From: Viridibacterium silvisoli | Lineage (GTDB): Bacteria > Pseudomonadota > Gammaproteobacteria > Burkholderiales > Rhodocyclaceae | Reading direction: 5' to 3' | DNA: 64,000 nt | NCBI RefSeq assembly: GCF_036017035.1 | Contig: NZ_JAYXHS010000003.1 | Span: forward strand, 663,853 to 727,852 | In this document: in pieces, positions 43,356-52,676 of the stretch | How positions within the stretch are numbered: the first letter of the stretch is position 1 | How the letters are laid out: each line of letters begins with the position of its first letter | Program-made: the position numbers and the translations under genes | Notes under the pieces: model-generated | What the model was told of the DNA's origin: nothing | Database searches by the model: none | Seen by the model: the letters and a program-made list of their open reading frames with translations, nothing else

Positions 43356-44972
43356 ATGGCGAAGCAGAAGAAGGCAGCAGGCGGCTCAGGTAACGCCTCA
43401 GGCAACAACACGAGCACCGGGCAGAACCCGGCAAACGCAGCACCGCAGGGCTTTCTCGACGGCAAGGTCTTGCCACTCATGGAGCGCGTGCCGACCTGGG
43501 TGCGCACGATTGTCTGCCTGCTGCTGATCGCCATCGCGGCAAGCTGCGCCTACGTGGTCAACAAGGGCGAGCCGCCCTACCCGTTCTGGGACGAGAATTA
43601 CCACATGACGTCGGGCCAGCGTTACATCGAGGGCATTGGCCACTTCGAACCCCATCCACCACTCGCGCTGTTGCTCATCGCCGCCGGCGAAAAGCTTTCT
43701 GGCGCGAATGCCGACATCGACAAGCACCAGCTGGTCATCGACAAGTACATCGATGGCAACAAGATGCCGGCCGGCTTCTCCTATAACGGCATGCGACTGA
43801 TGCCCAGCCTGTTTGCCGCGTTCGGCGCCCTGCTGTTCTTCGGTCTGCTGTACACGCTTACCGGCAACCGCTTCATCGCCCTGTTATTCAGCACGCTCTA
43901 CGTGTTCGAGAACGCCTACGTAGTGCACTTCCGTGCAGTGCACCTCGACAGCATCCAGATGTTCTTCTGCCTCGCGACCATCTGGCAATTCGTGCGCCTG
44001 TGGAAACGTCCTGACACCCTTTCGTGGAAGGCCTACGCCTGGCTCGGCGTGCTCGCCGGGCTGGCCATCATGGCCAAGATCAACGCCGCCCTGCTGCTGA
44101 TCATCTTCCCCATCCTGTATTTCAAGGATGTCGCGACGCACTTCAACTTCGAGTTCGCCAGGCTGGCCCAGGACTTCATTGCCAAGGCCGGCTCGGCCAT
44201 CGTCGCAATACTGGTCGTGGTGCTGACCATCTTCGCCATCCACGGCGCCATCGGCCGCAAGCTGCCGGACCCGGAAAGCTCGGCCGGCAAGCAGGACATC
44301 GAGAACATGTCGCCGACCTACAAGGAGTACCTGACCCAGCACGGCACGCTGACACCCGGCGTCGTCATGTCCATCACCCGCGATTACTTCAAGTTCATGG
44401 ACAAGGACCACCTCGGCGTACCCAAGCTGGACATCTGCAAGCCCGGCGAAAACGGCTCGCACCCGCTGCACTGGTTGATCATGGACAAGACCATCAACTA
44501 CCGCTGGGATTCGGCCGACGGCAAGACCCGCTATGTCCAGCTCGTCGGCAACCAGGTCAGCTGGTACCTCGGCCTGGTCTCGCTATTCCTGTCGGTCGCG
44601 CTGATCGTCAATCACCGCTTCTTCAAGAACGCCATCGGCAATCGCCAGACCTACCACCTGATCGAGGTCTTCACCGCCCTCTATGCAACCTTCATGGTGC
44701 TGCATCTCTATCTCGGTACGCAGCGCGTGATGTACCTCTACCACTACTTCCTCGGCCTGCTGATCACCTACGTATTGGTGGTCTTGCAGTACCAGTACCT
44801 GACCGATTTGCACGCCTTGCGCACCCGCACGCGCCTGCTGATTGCCAGCGGCATGGCAATTGCTATCAGCCTCTCCTTCGCCTTCTTCGCTCCACTGAGC
44901 AATCACACTCCGCTCTCGAAGACCCAGTGCGAGGCACGCAACATCTTCTCGCACATCGTCGACTGCCAGTAG
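43356..44972 (+). CDS. PMT/ArnT-type membrane glycosyltransferase (GT-C fold)
   Basis: Multi-spanning protein of 538 residues related to protein O-mannosyltransferases. A charged N-terminal cytosolic part is followed by the first helix (TIVCLLLIAIAASCAYVV) and the GT-C acidic motif (FWDENYHMTSG, in the first periplasmic loop) and EPHPPLALLLIA, the PMT H-P-P-L pattern. About ten further helices follow (LFAAFGALLFFGLLYTL, WLGVLAGLAIMAKI, ILVVVLTIFAI, SLFLSVALIV, YFLGLLITYVLVVL). It probably transfers a sugar from a polyprenyl phosphate to protein or lipid in the periplasm. Donor and acceptor are unknown. Start at 43356 chosen because the upstream part is not membrane- or family-like. Confidence 0.85.
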   Translation: MAKQKKAAGGSGNASGNNTSTGQNPANAAPQGFLDGKVLPLMERVPTWVRTIVCLLLIAIAASCAYVVNKGEPPYPFWDENYHMTSGQRYIEGIGHFEPHPPLALLLIAAGEKLSGANADIDKHQLVIDKYIDGNKMPAGFSYNGMRLMPSLFAAFGALLFFGLLYTLTGNRFIALLFSTLYVFENAYVVHFRAVHLDSIQMFFCLATIWQFVRLWKRPDTLSWKAYAWLGVLAGLAIMAKINAALLLIIFPILYFKDVATHFNFEFARLAQDFIAKAGSAIVAILVVVLTIFAIHGAIGRKLPDPESSAGKQDIENMSPTYKEYLTQHGTLTPGVVMSITRDYFKFMDKDHLGVPKLDICKPGENGSHPLHWLIMDKTINYRWDSADGKTRYVQLVGNQVSWYLGLVSLFLSVALIVNHRFFKNAIGNRQTYHLIEVFTALYATFMVLHLYLGTQRVMYLYHYFLGLLITYVLVVLQYQYLTDLHALRTRTRLLIASGMAIAISLSFAFFAPLSNHTPLSKTQCEARNIFSHIVDCQ

Positions 44973-44998
44973 GCCACGACCAGCCGGCAAAACCCCTG

Positions 44999-45045
44999 AC
45001 GGCCGCAGGGTGGCACGCATTAAAGCGTAGCCATCTTGCGGCCGT
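44999..45045 (+). terminator. Long imperfect stem-loop after the glycosyltransferase
   Basis: ACGGCCGCA (44999-45007) pairs with TGCGGCCGT (45037-45045), with an inner helix TGGC-ACGC/GCGT-AGCCA. No U run follows. Probably a 3'-end structure; the rest of the 228-base gap to 45201 has no gene. Confidence 0.45.
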
Positions 45046-45200
45046 TAAAGCATGAGTAGCCCCCGGCTGCAGCCTCCATCGCTGCAAAAAATGTGGCATT
45101 GGTCACACACATCGACACTGATCAAGCTACCCGGTGTGTGTACTTCCCTGCCCAGACCGCAAGCTGTTAAATTCGGGGGTGCCTAGCAAAGCGAGTCGCC

Positions 45201-45545
45201 ATGCCGTTTGTACGCCGAAATGCCGAAGGCCGTATCGTCGCCCTGCTGGATGCGGAGGAAGCCGCATCGTATGCGCACCTGACCGCCTACAGCATCGAAC
45301 AACTGCCGGGCACTCACCCCGAGGTCATTGCCTTCCTCGGCACGGATCCTGCGGAAAACTTCAGCGGACTTGATGCCAGTTTCATTCGCGTCATGGAAGA
45401 CCTTATTGACGTACTGATCGAGAAAGGCGTGCTGCGCCTCACCGATCTGCCCGTCGACGCCCAGCGCAAGTTGCTGGCTCGCAAGGACATGCGACGCAAA
45501 CTGAAAGGCGCGCTGAACCTTCTGGGTGATCGTGACGTCATCTGA
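45201..45545 (+). CDS. Tryptophan synthase subunit beta-like protein (small conserved protein)
   Basis: Cytosolic protein of 114 residues of a conserved proteobacterial family that databases call tryptophan-synthase-beta-like; it is far too short to be TrpB and has no PLP lysine motif. Family traits: MPFVRRNAEGRIVALL, HPEVIAFLG, FIRVMEDLIDVLIEKGVL, then LARKDMRRKLKGALNLL. Often found next to secretion or motility genes. It lies 30 bases before the type I secretion ATPase, so it is likely the first gene of that operon. Function unknown. Confidence 0.85.
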   Translation: MPFVRRNAEGRIVALLDAEEAASYAHLTAYSIEQLPGTHPEVIAFLGTDPAENFSGLDASFIRVMEDLIDVLIEKGVLRLTDLPVDAQRKLLARKDMRRKLKGALNLLGDRDVI

Positions 45546-45575
45546 TCAAGCACGAACAACTCCGGTGAGAAGCCT

Positions 45576-47843
45576 ATGAGCGAGGTGCACAACCAGATGC
45601 AGGGCGAGCAGCCGAGCGGCCCGCAAGGCCAGACGGCGTCACAACCACGCCCCCGTCCGGCCCCTGAGGTCAATGCAGATGCCATACCACCGGTAGCTGC
45701 AGCAGCGTGGCGCGTCAGCCCGCACGCCACCCATGTCGACCCGCTGATCGACTGCCTGGTGCTGCTGACCCGTCACTACGGCAATCCATGGACAGCCGAA
45801 GCTCTGGTCGCAGGCCTGCCCTGCGTTGACCACCTGCTGCCGCCTTCACAACTGTCGCGCGCAGCCAGCCGTGCCGGCCTCTCGGCCACCCTGGCACGCC
45901 GTCCGCTGATGCAGTTACGCGAACACCACCTGCCAGCACTGCTGCTGCTCAAGGATCGCCGCGCCTGCCTGCTGATCGAAAGGCGCCTTGATGGCATCTG
46001 CCTGATTCGCGAGCCTGAATCGCCGGATGGCATCGTCGACATCCCCCTGGTGCAGCTCGAAGCGATCTACACCGGCACCGCCGCCATCGTCAAACCACGC
46101 TTCCGCTTCGACGCACGCACGCCGGAAGTCGGCACCGTACGCGGACGTCACTGGTTCTGGGGTGCGCTGTTCTCGAACTGGCGTCTGTATCGCGATGCCT
46201 TGCTGGCCGCGCTGATGGTGAACATCTTCGCCACCATCATTCCGCTCTACTCGATGAACGTGTATGACCGCGTCGTACCGAATCACGCCGTCGAAACGCT
46301 ATGGGTGCTGTCGATCGGTGCGCTGCTGATGCTGGTCTTCGACCTGACCTTGCGCACCGTGCGCGCCTACATCATCGACACCGCCAGCAAGCGCATCGAC
46401 GTGTCGCTGTCGGCACTCATCATGGAGCGCGTGCTGGGCGTCAAGCTGGCTTCGCGCCCCGTCTCGGTCGGCTCTTTCGCTGCCAACCTGAAATCGTTCG
46501 AAGGCGTGCGCGATTTCGTCGCTTCGGCCACCGTCACGGCCTTGATCGACCTGCCCTTCGTGCTGATCTTCCTGTTCGTGCTGATATGGATCTCGCCATG
46601 GATGGCCATACCGGCCCTCATCGGCATGGTGCTCGTGATCGGCGTAGCGTGGATCACGCAAACGAAGATGCACGAACTCACCGAGACGACCTATCGCGCC
46701 AGCGCCCAACGCAATGCGACGCTGATCGAAAGCCTGGTCGGACTGGAGACGATCAAGACACTCGGCGCCGAGGGCGAATTCCAGCGCCGCTGGGAGCGCG
46801 CCACGCAGTTCATTGCCCAGGTCAGCAACCGTACCCGCCTGCTCTCCTCCGGCACGGTGAATTTCTCCCAGACCGTCTCACAGCTGGTGAACATCACCAC
46901 CATCATGACAGGCGTATATCTTCTGACGGATGGCAAGATCACCATGGGTGCCATCATCGCGTCCAGCATGCTGTCTGGCCGCGCCTTGTCGCCACTGGGT
47001 CAGGTCGCCGGCCTGATGATGCAGTTCCAGGGCGCACGCACCGGCCTCACTTCGCTCGAGTCGCAGATGAAGCTGCCCATCGAGCGGCCGACGGATGCGC
47101 CCTTCGTGCACCGTCCGCAATTCGAGGGCGAGATCGAGTTCAAGGATGTGGCCTTCGCCTATCCCGGACGCGAGCAGAAGGTGCTGCGCAAGGTCTCATT
47201 CCGCATCAAGGCAGGCGAGAAGGTCGGCGTCATCGGTCGCATCGGCTCCGGTAAAACGACGCTGGAAAAACTCATCCTCGGCCTCTACGAGCCTACCGAA
47301 GGCGCGGTGCTGATCGACGGTGTCGACGCGCGCCAGATCGATCCGGCTGAACTGCGCCGTGCCATCGGCTTCGTGCCACAGGATGTCACCCTGTTCTATG
47401 GCTCGCTCAAGAACAACATCGCCATGGGCGCGCCTTTCGCCGACGACGCCGCCATTCTTGCCGCAGCCGAGCTGGCGGGCGTGTCGGAATTCGCCAACGC
47501 GCATCCACAAGGCTTCGACATGGTGATCGGCGAACGCGGTGAATCACTGTCTGGCGGTCAGCGCCAGACCGTCGCGATTGCACGCGCCATGATTACCGAC
47601 CCGCCCATCCTGTTGCTCGACGAACCCAGCGCCAGCATGGACCACCAGAGCGAGGAGCAGCTCAAGCAGCGCTTGCGCAACTTCGCAGCACGCAAGACGG
47701 TGCTGCTGATCACGCACCGGACATCCCTGCTTGACCTGGTCGACCGCCTGATCGTGATCGACAGCGGCACCATCGTCGCTGACGGGCCGAAGGCGCAGGT
47801 CGTCGAAGCCCTGCAGCACGGCCGTATCGGGAGGGCCGCATGA
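45576..47843 (+). CDS. lapB: Type I secretion ABC transporter permease/ATPase (LapB-like)
   Basis: Inner-membrane export ATPase of 755 residues. Order: a Pro-rich N terminus; a C39-peptidase-like domain (residues ~45-190) lacking the catalytic Cys/His set, as in LapB/HlyB-type transporters that keep the signal on the C terminus of the cargo; six membrane helices (~205-470: RDALLAALMVNIFATIIPLYS and onward); ATPase with Walker A GRIGSGKTTLEK, signature SLSGGQRQT, Walker B PILLLDEPSASMD and H loop LITHRTSLL. The cargo is almost certainly the giant adhesin 5 kb downstream. It overlaps the adaptor gene by 4 bases. Confidence 0.95.
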   Translation: MSEVHNQMQGEQPSGPQGQTASQPRPRPAPEVNADAIPPVAAAAWRVSPHATHVDPLIDCLVLLTRHYGNPWTAEALVAGLPCVDHLLPPSQLSRAASRAGLSATLARRPLMQLREHHLPALLLLKDRRACLLIERRLDGICLIREPESPDGIVDIPLVQLEAIYTGTAAIVKPRFRFDARTPEVGTVRGRHWFWGALFSNWRLYRDALLAALMVNIFATIIPLYSMNVYDRVVPNHAVETLWVLSIGALLMLVFDLTLRTVRAYIIDTASKRIDVSLSALIMERVLGVKLASRPVSVGSFAANLKSFEGVRDFVASATVTALIDLPFVLIFLFVLIWISPWMAIPALIGMVLVIGVAWITQTKMHELTETTYRASAQRNATLIESLVGLETIKTLGAEGEFQRRWERATQFIAQVSNRTRLLSSGTVNFSQTVSQLVNITTIMTGVYLLTDGKITMGAIIASSMLSGRALSPLGQVAGLMMQFQGARTGLTSLESQMKLPIERPTDAPFVHRPQFEGEIEFKDVAFAYPGREQKVLRKVSFRIKAGEKVGVIGRIGSGKTTLEKLILGLYEPTEGAVLIDGVDARQIDPAELRRAIGFVPQDVTLFYGSLKNNIAMGAPFADDAAILAAAELAGVSEFANAHPQGFDMVIGERGESLSGGQRQTVAIARAMITDPPILLLDEPSASMDHQSEEQLKQRLRNFAARKTVLLITHRTSLLDLVDRLIVIDSGTIVADGPKAQVVEALQHGRIGRAA

Positions 47844-49216
47844 TCAAGAAGCTCTACCGCTGGTTCTCGGAGACGTATGACCGATTCATGTCACGCACCG
47901 AGCGCATGGCCAGCTACCCGGAAGACGATTTCCAGGCTGACGCAGACTGGGCCATCAGCGAACAGACGCCTCGCGGCGCACGCATTGCGGTGTGGGCGGC
48001 CGGCCTGTTCCTGCTGGTGCTGATCATCTGGGCCTCGCTATCACAGCTCGACGAGGTCACCCGCGGCGAAGGCAAGGTCATCCCGTCGCGGCAGATCCAG
48101 ATCCTGCAGAGTCTCGACGGCGGCATCGTCGACGAGATCCTTGTCAAGGAAGGTCAGCAGGTCAAGGTCGGGCAATTACTGCTGAAGATCGACCCGACGC
48201 GTTCGGTCTCCAACCTCAACGAAAACCGCGCTGACTACCTGTCGCTGCAGGTCAAGGCCGCACGCCTACGAGCGCTGGCCGAGAACAAGCCCTTCGAAGT
48301 CCCCGCCGATGTGCAGTCCGGCGCGGCGGCCGCGGTCGACGAGGAGCGCAGTCTTTATCTGTCGAAGCGCTCCGAGATGGACGCCAATATCGGCATTGCG
48401 CGCCAGCAACTGACGCAGCGCGCGCAGGAACTCGCCGAGATGAAGGTGCGCCGCGACAGCGCCTCGCAAGGCCTCGCACTGACACAGACCGAGCTCGACA
48501 AGACGCGGCCGCTGTTCAAGACCGGCGCCGTCTCCGAAGTGGAATTGCTGCGCCTCGAACGCGAGGTTGCGCGCTACAAGGGCGAGCGTGATTCGGCGAG
48601 CGCCTTGATTCCGCGTATCGAAGCGGCAATGGGTGAGTCGCAGCGCAAGATCCAGGAAGTCGAACTGAATTTCCGCAATCAGGCACGTACCGAACTTTCC
48701 GAAACCATGGCCAAGCTCTCACGCGTCAGTGAAGGCAGCGTCGGCCTCGCTGACCGCGTCAAGCAATCGGAGATCCGCTCCCAGGTGAATGGCACGGTCA
48801 AGCAGCTGCTGGTCAACACGGTCGGTGGCGTGGTGCAGCCGGGCAAGGAAGTGGTCGAGATCGTGCCAAGCGATGACGCACTGCTCCTCGAGGCACGCGT
48901 ACTGCCACGCGACATTGCTTTCCTGCGCCCCGGCCAGCTGGCCCTGGTGAAATTCACAGCTTATGACTTCTCCATCTATGGCGGGCTGGAAGCGAAGCTG
49001 GAGCACATCGGCGCGGACACCATTACTGACGAGAAGGGCAATGCCTTCTACATCGTGCGGGTGCGCACGGTCACGACTGAACTGGGTCAGCAGAAGCTAC
49101 CCATCATTCCGGGCATGGTGGCCGAGGTCGACATCCTGACAGGCAAGAAATCCATCCTCGCCTACCTGCTCAAGCCCGTACTGCGCGCACGCGAAACCGC
49201 CTTGACGGAAAGATGA
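47840..49216 (+). CDS. lapC: HlyD-family type I secretion adaptor (LapC-like)
   Basis: Membrane-fusion protein of 458 residues. One N-terminal helix (AVWAAGLFLLVLIIWASL) precedes the periplasmic part. The lipoyl-like half-motifs are GEGKVIPSRQIQILQSLDGG and GGVVQPGKEVVEIVP, separated by a ~200-residue coiled coil. The C-terminal beta-barrel carries YGGLEAKLEHIGADTITDEKGN and the family ending GMVAEVDILTGKKSILAYLL. ATGA overlaps with both neighbours. A TolC-type outer-membrane partner is not in the window. Confidence 0.95.
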   Translation: MIKKLYRWFSETYDRFMSRTERMASYPEDDFQADADWAISEQTPRGARIAVWAAGLFLLVLIIWASLSQLDEVTRGEGKVIPSRQIQILQSLDGGIVDEILVKEGQQVKVGQLLLKIDPTRSVSNLNENRADYLSLQVKAARLRALAENKPFEVPADVQSGAAAAVDEERSLYLSKRSEMDANIGIARQQLTQRAQELAEMKVRRDSASQGLALTQTELDKTRPLFKTGAVSEVELLRLEREVARYKGERDSASALIPRIEAAMGESQRKIQEVELNFRNQARTELSETMAKLSRVSEGSVGLADRVKQSEIRSQVNGTVKQLLVNTVGGVVQPGKEVVEIVPSDDALLLEARVLPRDIAFLRPGQLALVKFTAYDFSIYGGLEAKLEHIGADTITDEKGNAFYIVRVRTVTTELGQQKLPIIPGMVAEVDILTGKKSILAYLLKPVLRARETALTER

Positions 49217-49887
49217 TGCGACGTCTGGACAGCCCTGCCCTGCATATCCTCACGGCCGACGACACCGTGTTCCATCGCATTCGCGAGATGGAGCACAGCG
49301 ACGAACAAGGGCGGCCGGCCGGCGACTGGCCATGGCGCGCGCAACGACTGCAGCGCCCCATCGAGCTCGACAATCTGCCGGTTGGCAGCCTGGTGATGAT
49401 AGACAACGCGCATCCGCAACGCCCGGACTGGGCCGATGCGCGCTGGCGCGTGTGGGCGGGGCATTTGTCCATCATCGTCATGAGCAGCGAACCACAGGAC
49501 GCCGAAGGCATTGCCGCAATGGATGCCGGCGCCTCCGGCTATTGCCACGCCTTTGCCAACGCGGCCATCTTGAAGCAGGTGGTCGAGGTCGTATCGAGCG
49601 GCGAGCTCTGGGTCGGCCGCAGTCTGCTGACGCGGCTGCTCAAAGGCGTCGACCGTGGCCTGGCGCAGCACAAACCGCCCTCCATCGCCCCCCACTGGCA
49701 GGACAAGCTCACCGAGCGCGAAGCCGAGGTGGCGCGCATGGCGGCACAGGGCGCATCCAATATCGGCATTGCCGAGGTGCTGGGCATCACCGAGCGCACG
49801 GTCAAAGCCCACCTCACCTCGATCTTCGACAAGCTCGATGTCGCCGATCGTCTGCAGCTGGCGCTCAAGGTGCACGGCGTCAAATAA
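49213..49887 (+). CDS. LuxR-family regulator with degenerate receiver-like domain
   Basis: DNA-binding regulator of 224 residues. The C-terminal LuxR-type helix-turn-helix is clear (LTEREAEVARMAAQGASNIG, then TERTVKAHLTSIFDKL). The N-terminal part has the size and pattern of a receiver domain but lacks the acidic pair after the first strand; MIDNAHP may hold an Asp at the phosphorylation position, and the Lys position is unclear, so it may not be phosphorylated. It overlaps lapC by ATGA, so it is translated with the secretion genes. Likely regulator of this adhesin locus. Confidence 0.85.
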   Translation: MMRRLDSPALHILTADDTVFHRIREMEHSDEQGRPAGDWPWRAQRLQRPIELDNLPVGSLVMIDNAHPQRPDWADARWRVWAGHLSIIVMSSEPQDAEGIAAMDAGASGYCHAFANAAILKQVVEVVSSGELWVGRSLLTRLLKGVDRGLAQHKPPSIAPHWQDKLTEREAEVARMAAQGASNIGIAEVLGITERTVKAHLTSIFDKLDVADRLQLALKVHGVK

Positions 49888-50069
49888 AGCCCTCGCAAGA
49901 CCGCGACGCACAGCCCCCTGCGTGGATGCACGCCCCGCGCGGAGTATTGCGCCGGACAGCCTCCGCCAGCGCGAAAACCCGGCAGTCCTTGCCGAAAAGA
50001 TCGGGATTCCAGCTCAAAACCCGGACAATAGCGGCCAATTCGTTTTGATCGCTATTGAGGAGTCCGCAC

Positions 50070-52265
50070 GTGGAAATCAAGGTCAACTTTCTCGACAAGC
50101 TTCGCCAGGAAGCGAAGTTCGACGACTTCACGGTCATTGCCGACCAGCCCATCCGCTACAAGGGCGATGGCTCGGCGCCGGGCCCGTTCGACTACTTCCT
50201 CGCCTCGTCGGCCTTGTGCGCGGCGTACTTCGTAAAGGCGTACTGCGACACGCGCGGCATTCCGACGGAGCACATGCGCCTGTCGCACAACAACATCGTT
50301 GATCCGGAGAACCGCTACAAGCAGACCTTCAAGATCCAGATCGAGCTGCCGCCGGACATTTCGGCCAAGGATCGCCAGGGCATCCTGCGCTCCATCGACC
50401 GTTGCACGGTGAAGCGTGTGGTGCAGAACGCGCCCGACTTCATCATCGAGGAAGTGGAAAACCTCGACGCCGATGCGCAGGCCCTGCTGCTGCCGAGTGC
50501 CGAAGGTGTGAGCACGCGCATTGCGGGCAAGGATCTGCCACTCGAGGAGACCATCGCCAATATGTCGGGTCTGCTGGCAGATCTGGGCATCAAGATCGAG
50601 ATCGCTTCGTGGCGCAACATCGTGCCAAACGTATGGTCATTGCATATCCGCGATGCGCACTCGCCGATGTGCTTCACCAATGGCAAGGGCGCGACCAAGG
50701 AGAGTGCACTGGCCTCGGCGCTGGGCGAGTACATCGAACGCACGAATTGCAACCACTTCTACAACGACCAGTACTGGGGCGAAGAGTTCGCCAATGCGCC
50801 CTTCGTGCATTACCCGGACGAGCGCTGGTTCAAGCCCGGCAAGAAGGATGCGCTGCCAGCCGGAATGCTGGATGAGTACAGCCTCGCTATCTACAACGCC
50901 GATGGCGAGCTGCGCGCCTCCCACCTGTACGACACCAACTCCGGCAACACTGCGCGTGGCATCTGTACGTTGCCCTATGTGCGTCAGTCGGATGGCGAAG
51001 TGGTGTATTTCCCGACAAACCTGATCGACAACCTGTTCCTCAGCAACGGCATGAGCGCCGGCAATACGCTGGCCGAGGCGCAGGTGCAGTGCCTGTCAGA
51101 GATTTTCGAGCGCGCAGTGAAGCGCGAGATTCTCGAAGGTGAGTTCGCCCTCCCGGACGTGCCGCAAGAAGTGCTGGCGAAGTACCCCGGCATCGTCGCC
51201 GGCATCAAGGGCCTGGAAGAGCAAGGCTTTCCCGTGCTGGTGAAGGATGCGTCGCTGGGTGGAGAATTCCCGGTGATGTGCGTCACCCTGATGAACCCGC
51301 GAACGGGTGGCGTGTTTGCCTCGTTCGGCGCGCATCCGAGCTTCGAGGTGGCGCTGGAGCGCAGCCTGACGGAACTGCTGCAGGGGCGCAGTTTCGAAGG
51401 CCTCAACGATCTGCCGCAGCCGACCTTCGAGAGCAACGCCGTCACCGAGCCAAACAACTTCGTCGAGCACTTCATCGATTCGAGCGGCGTGGTGTCCTGG
51501 CGTTTCTTCAGCGCGAAGCATGACTACGAGTTCGTCGAGTGGGATTTCTCCGGCCAAGGCGAAGACTCGAATGCCGATGAAGCCGCGACTTTGTTCGGCA
51601 TCCTCGAAGAGATGGGCAAGGAGGTGTACGTGGCCGTGTACGACCAACTGGGCGCTACGGCCTGCCGCATCCTCGTGCCGGGTTACTCCGAGGTCTATCC
51701 GGTCGAAGACCTGATCTGGGACAACACCAACAAGGCACTGGCTTTCCGCGAAGACATCCTCAATCTGCATCGCTTGGGCGATGACGCGCTGGAAGCCTTG
51801 CTCGAACGCCTCGAAGACAGCGAGCTGGATGTCTACACCGACATCATCACCCTCATCGGCGTCGAGTTCGACGAGAACACGGACTGGGGACAGCTGACGA
51901 TCCTCGAACTGAAGCTGCTGATCCACCTTGCCTTGAAGCAGTTCGAAGAGGCGAAAGAACAGGTGGAAACTTTCCTGCAGTTCAACGAGAACACAGTCGA
52001 GCGCGGCTTGTTCTACCAGGCCCTGAACGTGGTGCTGGAGGTAGTACTCGACGACGAGCTGGAGCTGGCCGATTACGAAGCCAGCTTCCGCCGCATGTTC
52101 GGCAACCCGCGCATGGATGCGGTGATCGGTTCGGTGGACGGCAGCGTGCGCTTCCACGGCCTGACGCCGACGAGCATGAAGCTGGAAGGGCTCGACCGGC
52201 ATCAGCGTCTGATCGATAGCTACAGGAAACTGCACGCTGCGCGCGCCCGGGTGGCCGCCGGATAG
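50070..52265 (+). CDS. OsmC domain-YcaO domain fusion protein
   Basis: Protein of 731 residues. Residues ~1-150 form an OsmC-like domain (KVNFLDKLRQEAKFDDFTVI, YFLASSALCAAYFVKAYCD with a Cys at the OsmC reactive position, RSIDRCTVKRVV). Residues ~160-731 are a YcaO domain close to E. coli YcaO: PNVWSLHIRDAHSPMCFTNG, ASALGEYIERTNCNHF, GICTLPYVRQSDGEVVYFP, NGMSAGNTLAEAQVQCLSEI and SFGAHPSFEVALERSLTELL. No terminal PxPxP as in azoline-forming YcaOs. GTG start with GAGGAG was preferred over an upstream TTG at 50055. E. coli YcaO is linked to methylthiolation of ribosomal protein S12; a role for the OsmC part is not known. It separates the secretion genes from the adhesin. Confidence 0.92.
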   Translation: MEIKVNFLDKLRQEAKFDDFTVIADQPIRYKGDGSAPGPFDYFLASSALCAAYFVKAYCDTRGIPTEHMRLSHNNIVDPENRYKQTFKIQIELPPDISAKDRQGILRSIDRCTVKRVVQNAPDFIIEEVENLDADAQALLLPSAEGVSTRIAGKDLPLEETIANMSGLLADLGIKIEIASWRNIVPNVWSLHIRDAHSPMCFTNGKGATKESALASALGEYIERTNCNHFYNDQYWGEEFANAPFVHYPDERWFKPGKKDALPAGMLDEYSLAIYNADGELRASHLYDTNSGNTARGICTLPYVRQSDGEVVYFPTNLIDNLFLSNGMSAGNTLAEAQVQCLSEIFERAVKREILEGEFALPDVPQEVLAKYPGIVAGIKGLEEQGFPVLVKDASLGGEFPVMCVTLMNPRTGGVFASFGAHPSFEVALERSLTELLQGRSFEGLNDLPQPTFESNAVTEPNNFVEHFIDSSGVVSWRFFSAKHDYEFVEWDFSGQGEDSNADEAATLFGILEEMGKEVYVAVYDQLGATACRILVPGYSEVYPVEDLIWDNTNKALAFREDILNLHRLGDDALEALLERLEDSELDVYTDIITLIGVEFDENTDWGQLTILELKLLIHLALKQFEEAKEQVETFLQFNENTVERGLFYQALNVVLEVVLDDELELADYEASFRRMFGNPRMDAVIGSVDGSVRFHGLTPTSMKLEGLDRHQRLIDSYRKLHAARARVAAG

Positions 52266-52416
52266 ACAGGAGGATTTGCGTGGGCCACAGAGCTGCATGA
52301 GCACAGACCCGACGGCTGTCTGGCTCTGCAGCGCAGTTTCGCGGCATGTAACGCGGGCAGGAGTCCGCCGTGCAACCAGCCCAAGAGCCAGCCCCGGCAG
52401 CCAAGGCTCTCTTGCC

Positions 52417-52439
52417 CCGTGGAAGCGGAGCTTCCACGG
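52417..52439. repeat. Perfect 10-bp inverted repeat upstream of the adhesin
   Basis: CCGTGGAAGC (52417-52426) and GCTTCCACGG (52430-52439) flank GGA. It is the only strong structure seen in the 411-base gap 52266-52676, which must contain the adhesin promoter and leader. No U run follows. No gene was seen in the gap. Confidence 0.55.
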
Positions 52440-52676
52440 CTTTGCGTACCCACTCCCCCGGGGATCTGCACAGCGCGTGATGCACCGTGACACACGTCAC
52501 GGAATCTGCCGCCCTGCCCGCCGGATTTAAACCCTAACTGTACCCACGTACGATGCGCCGCCCTGGCTGCGTCTTTAGTCTCCCGTGACATAGACCGTTA
52601 AAAGTTCGCGGAGACCGTTTCCTGCCATCCCGGCAGTTCCGGCACCGCGCACCGACACCCGCTGGAGCTAGCCAAC

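Noticed and set aside
45201..45545. Reading the small gene as true tryptophan synthase beta
   Set aside because: 114 residues against ~400 for TrpB and no PLP-lysine motif; only the family nickname matches.
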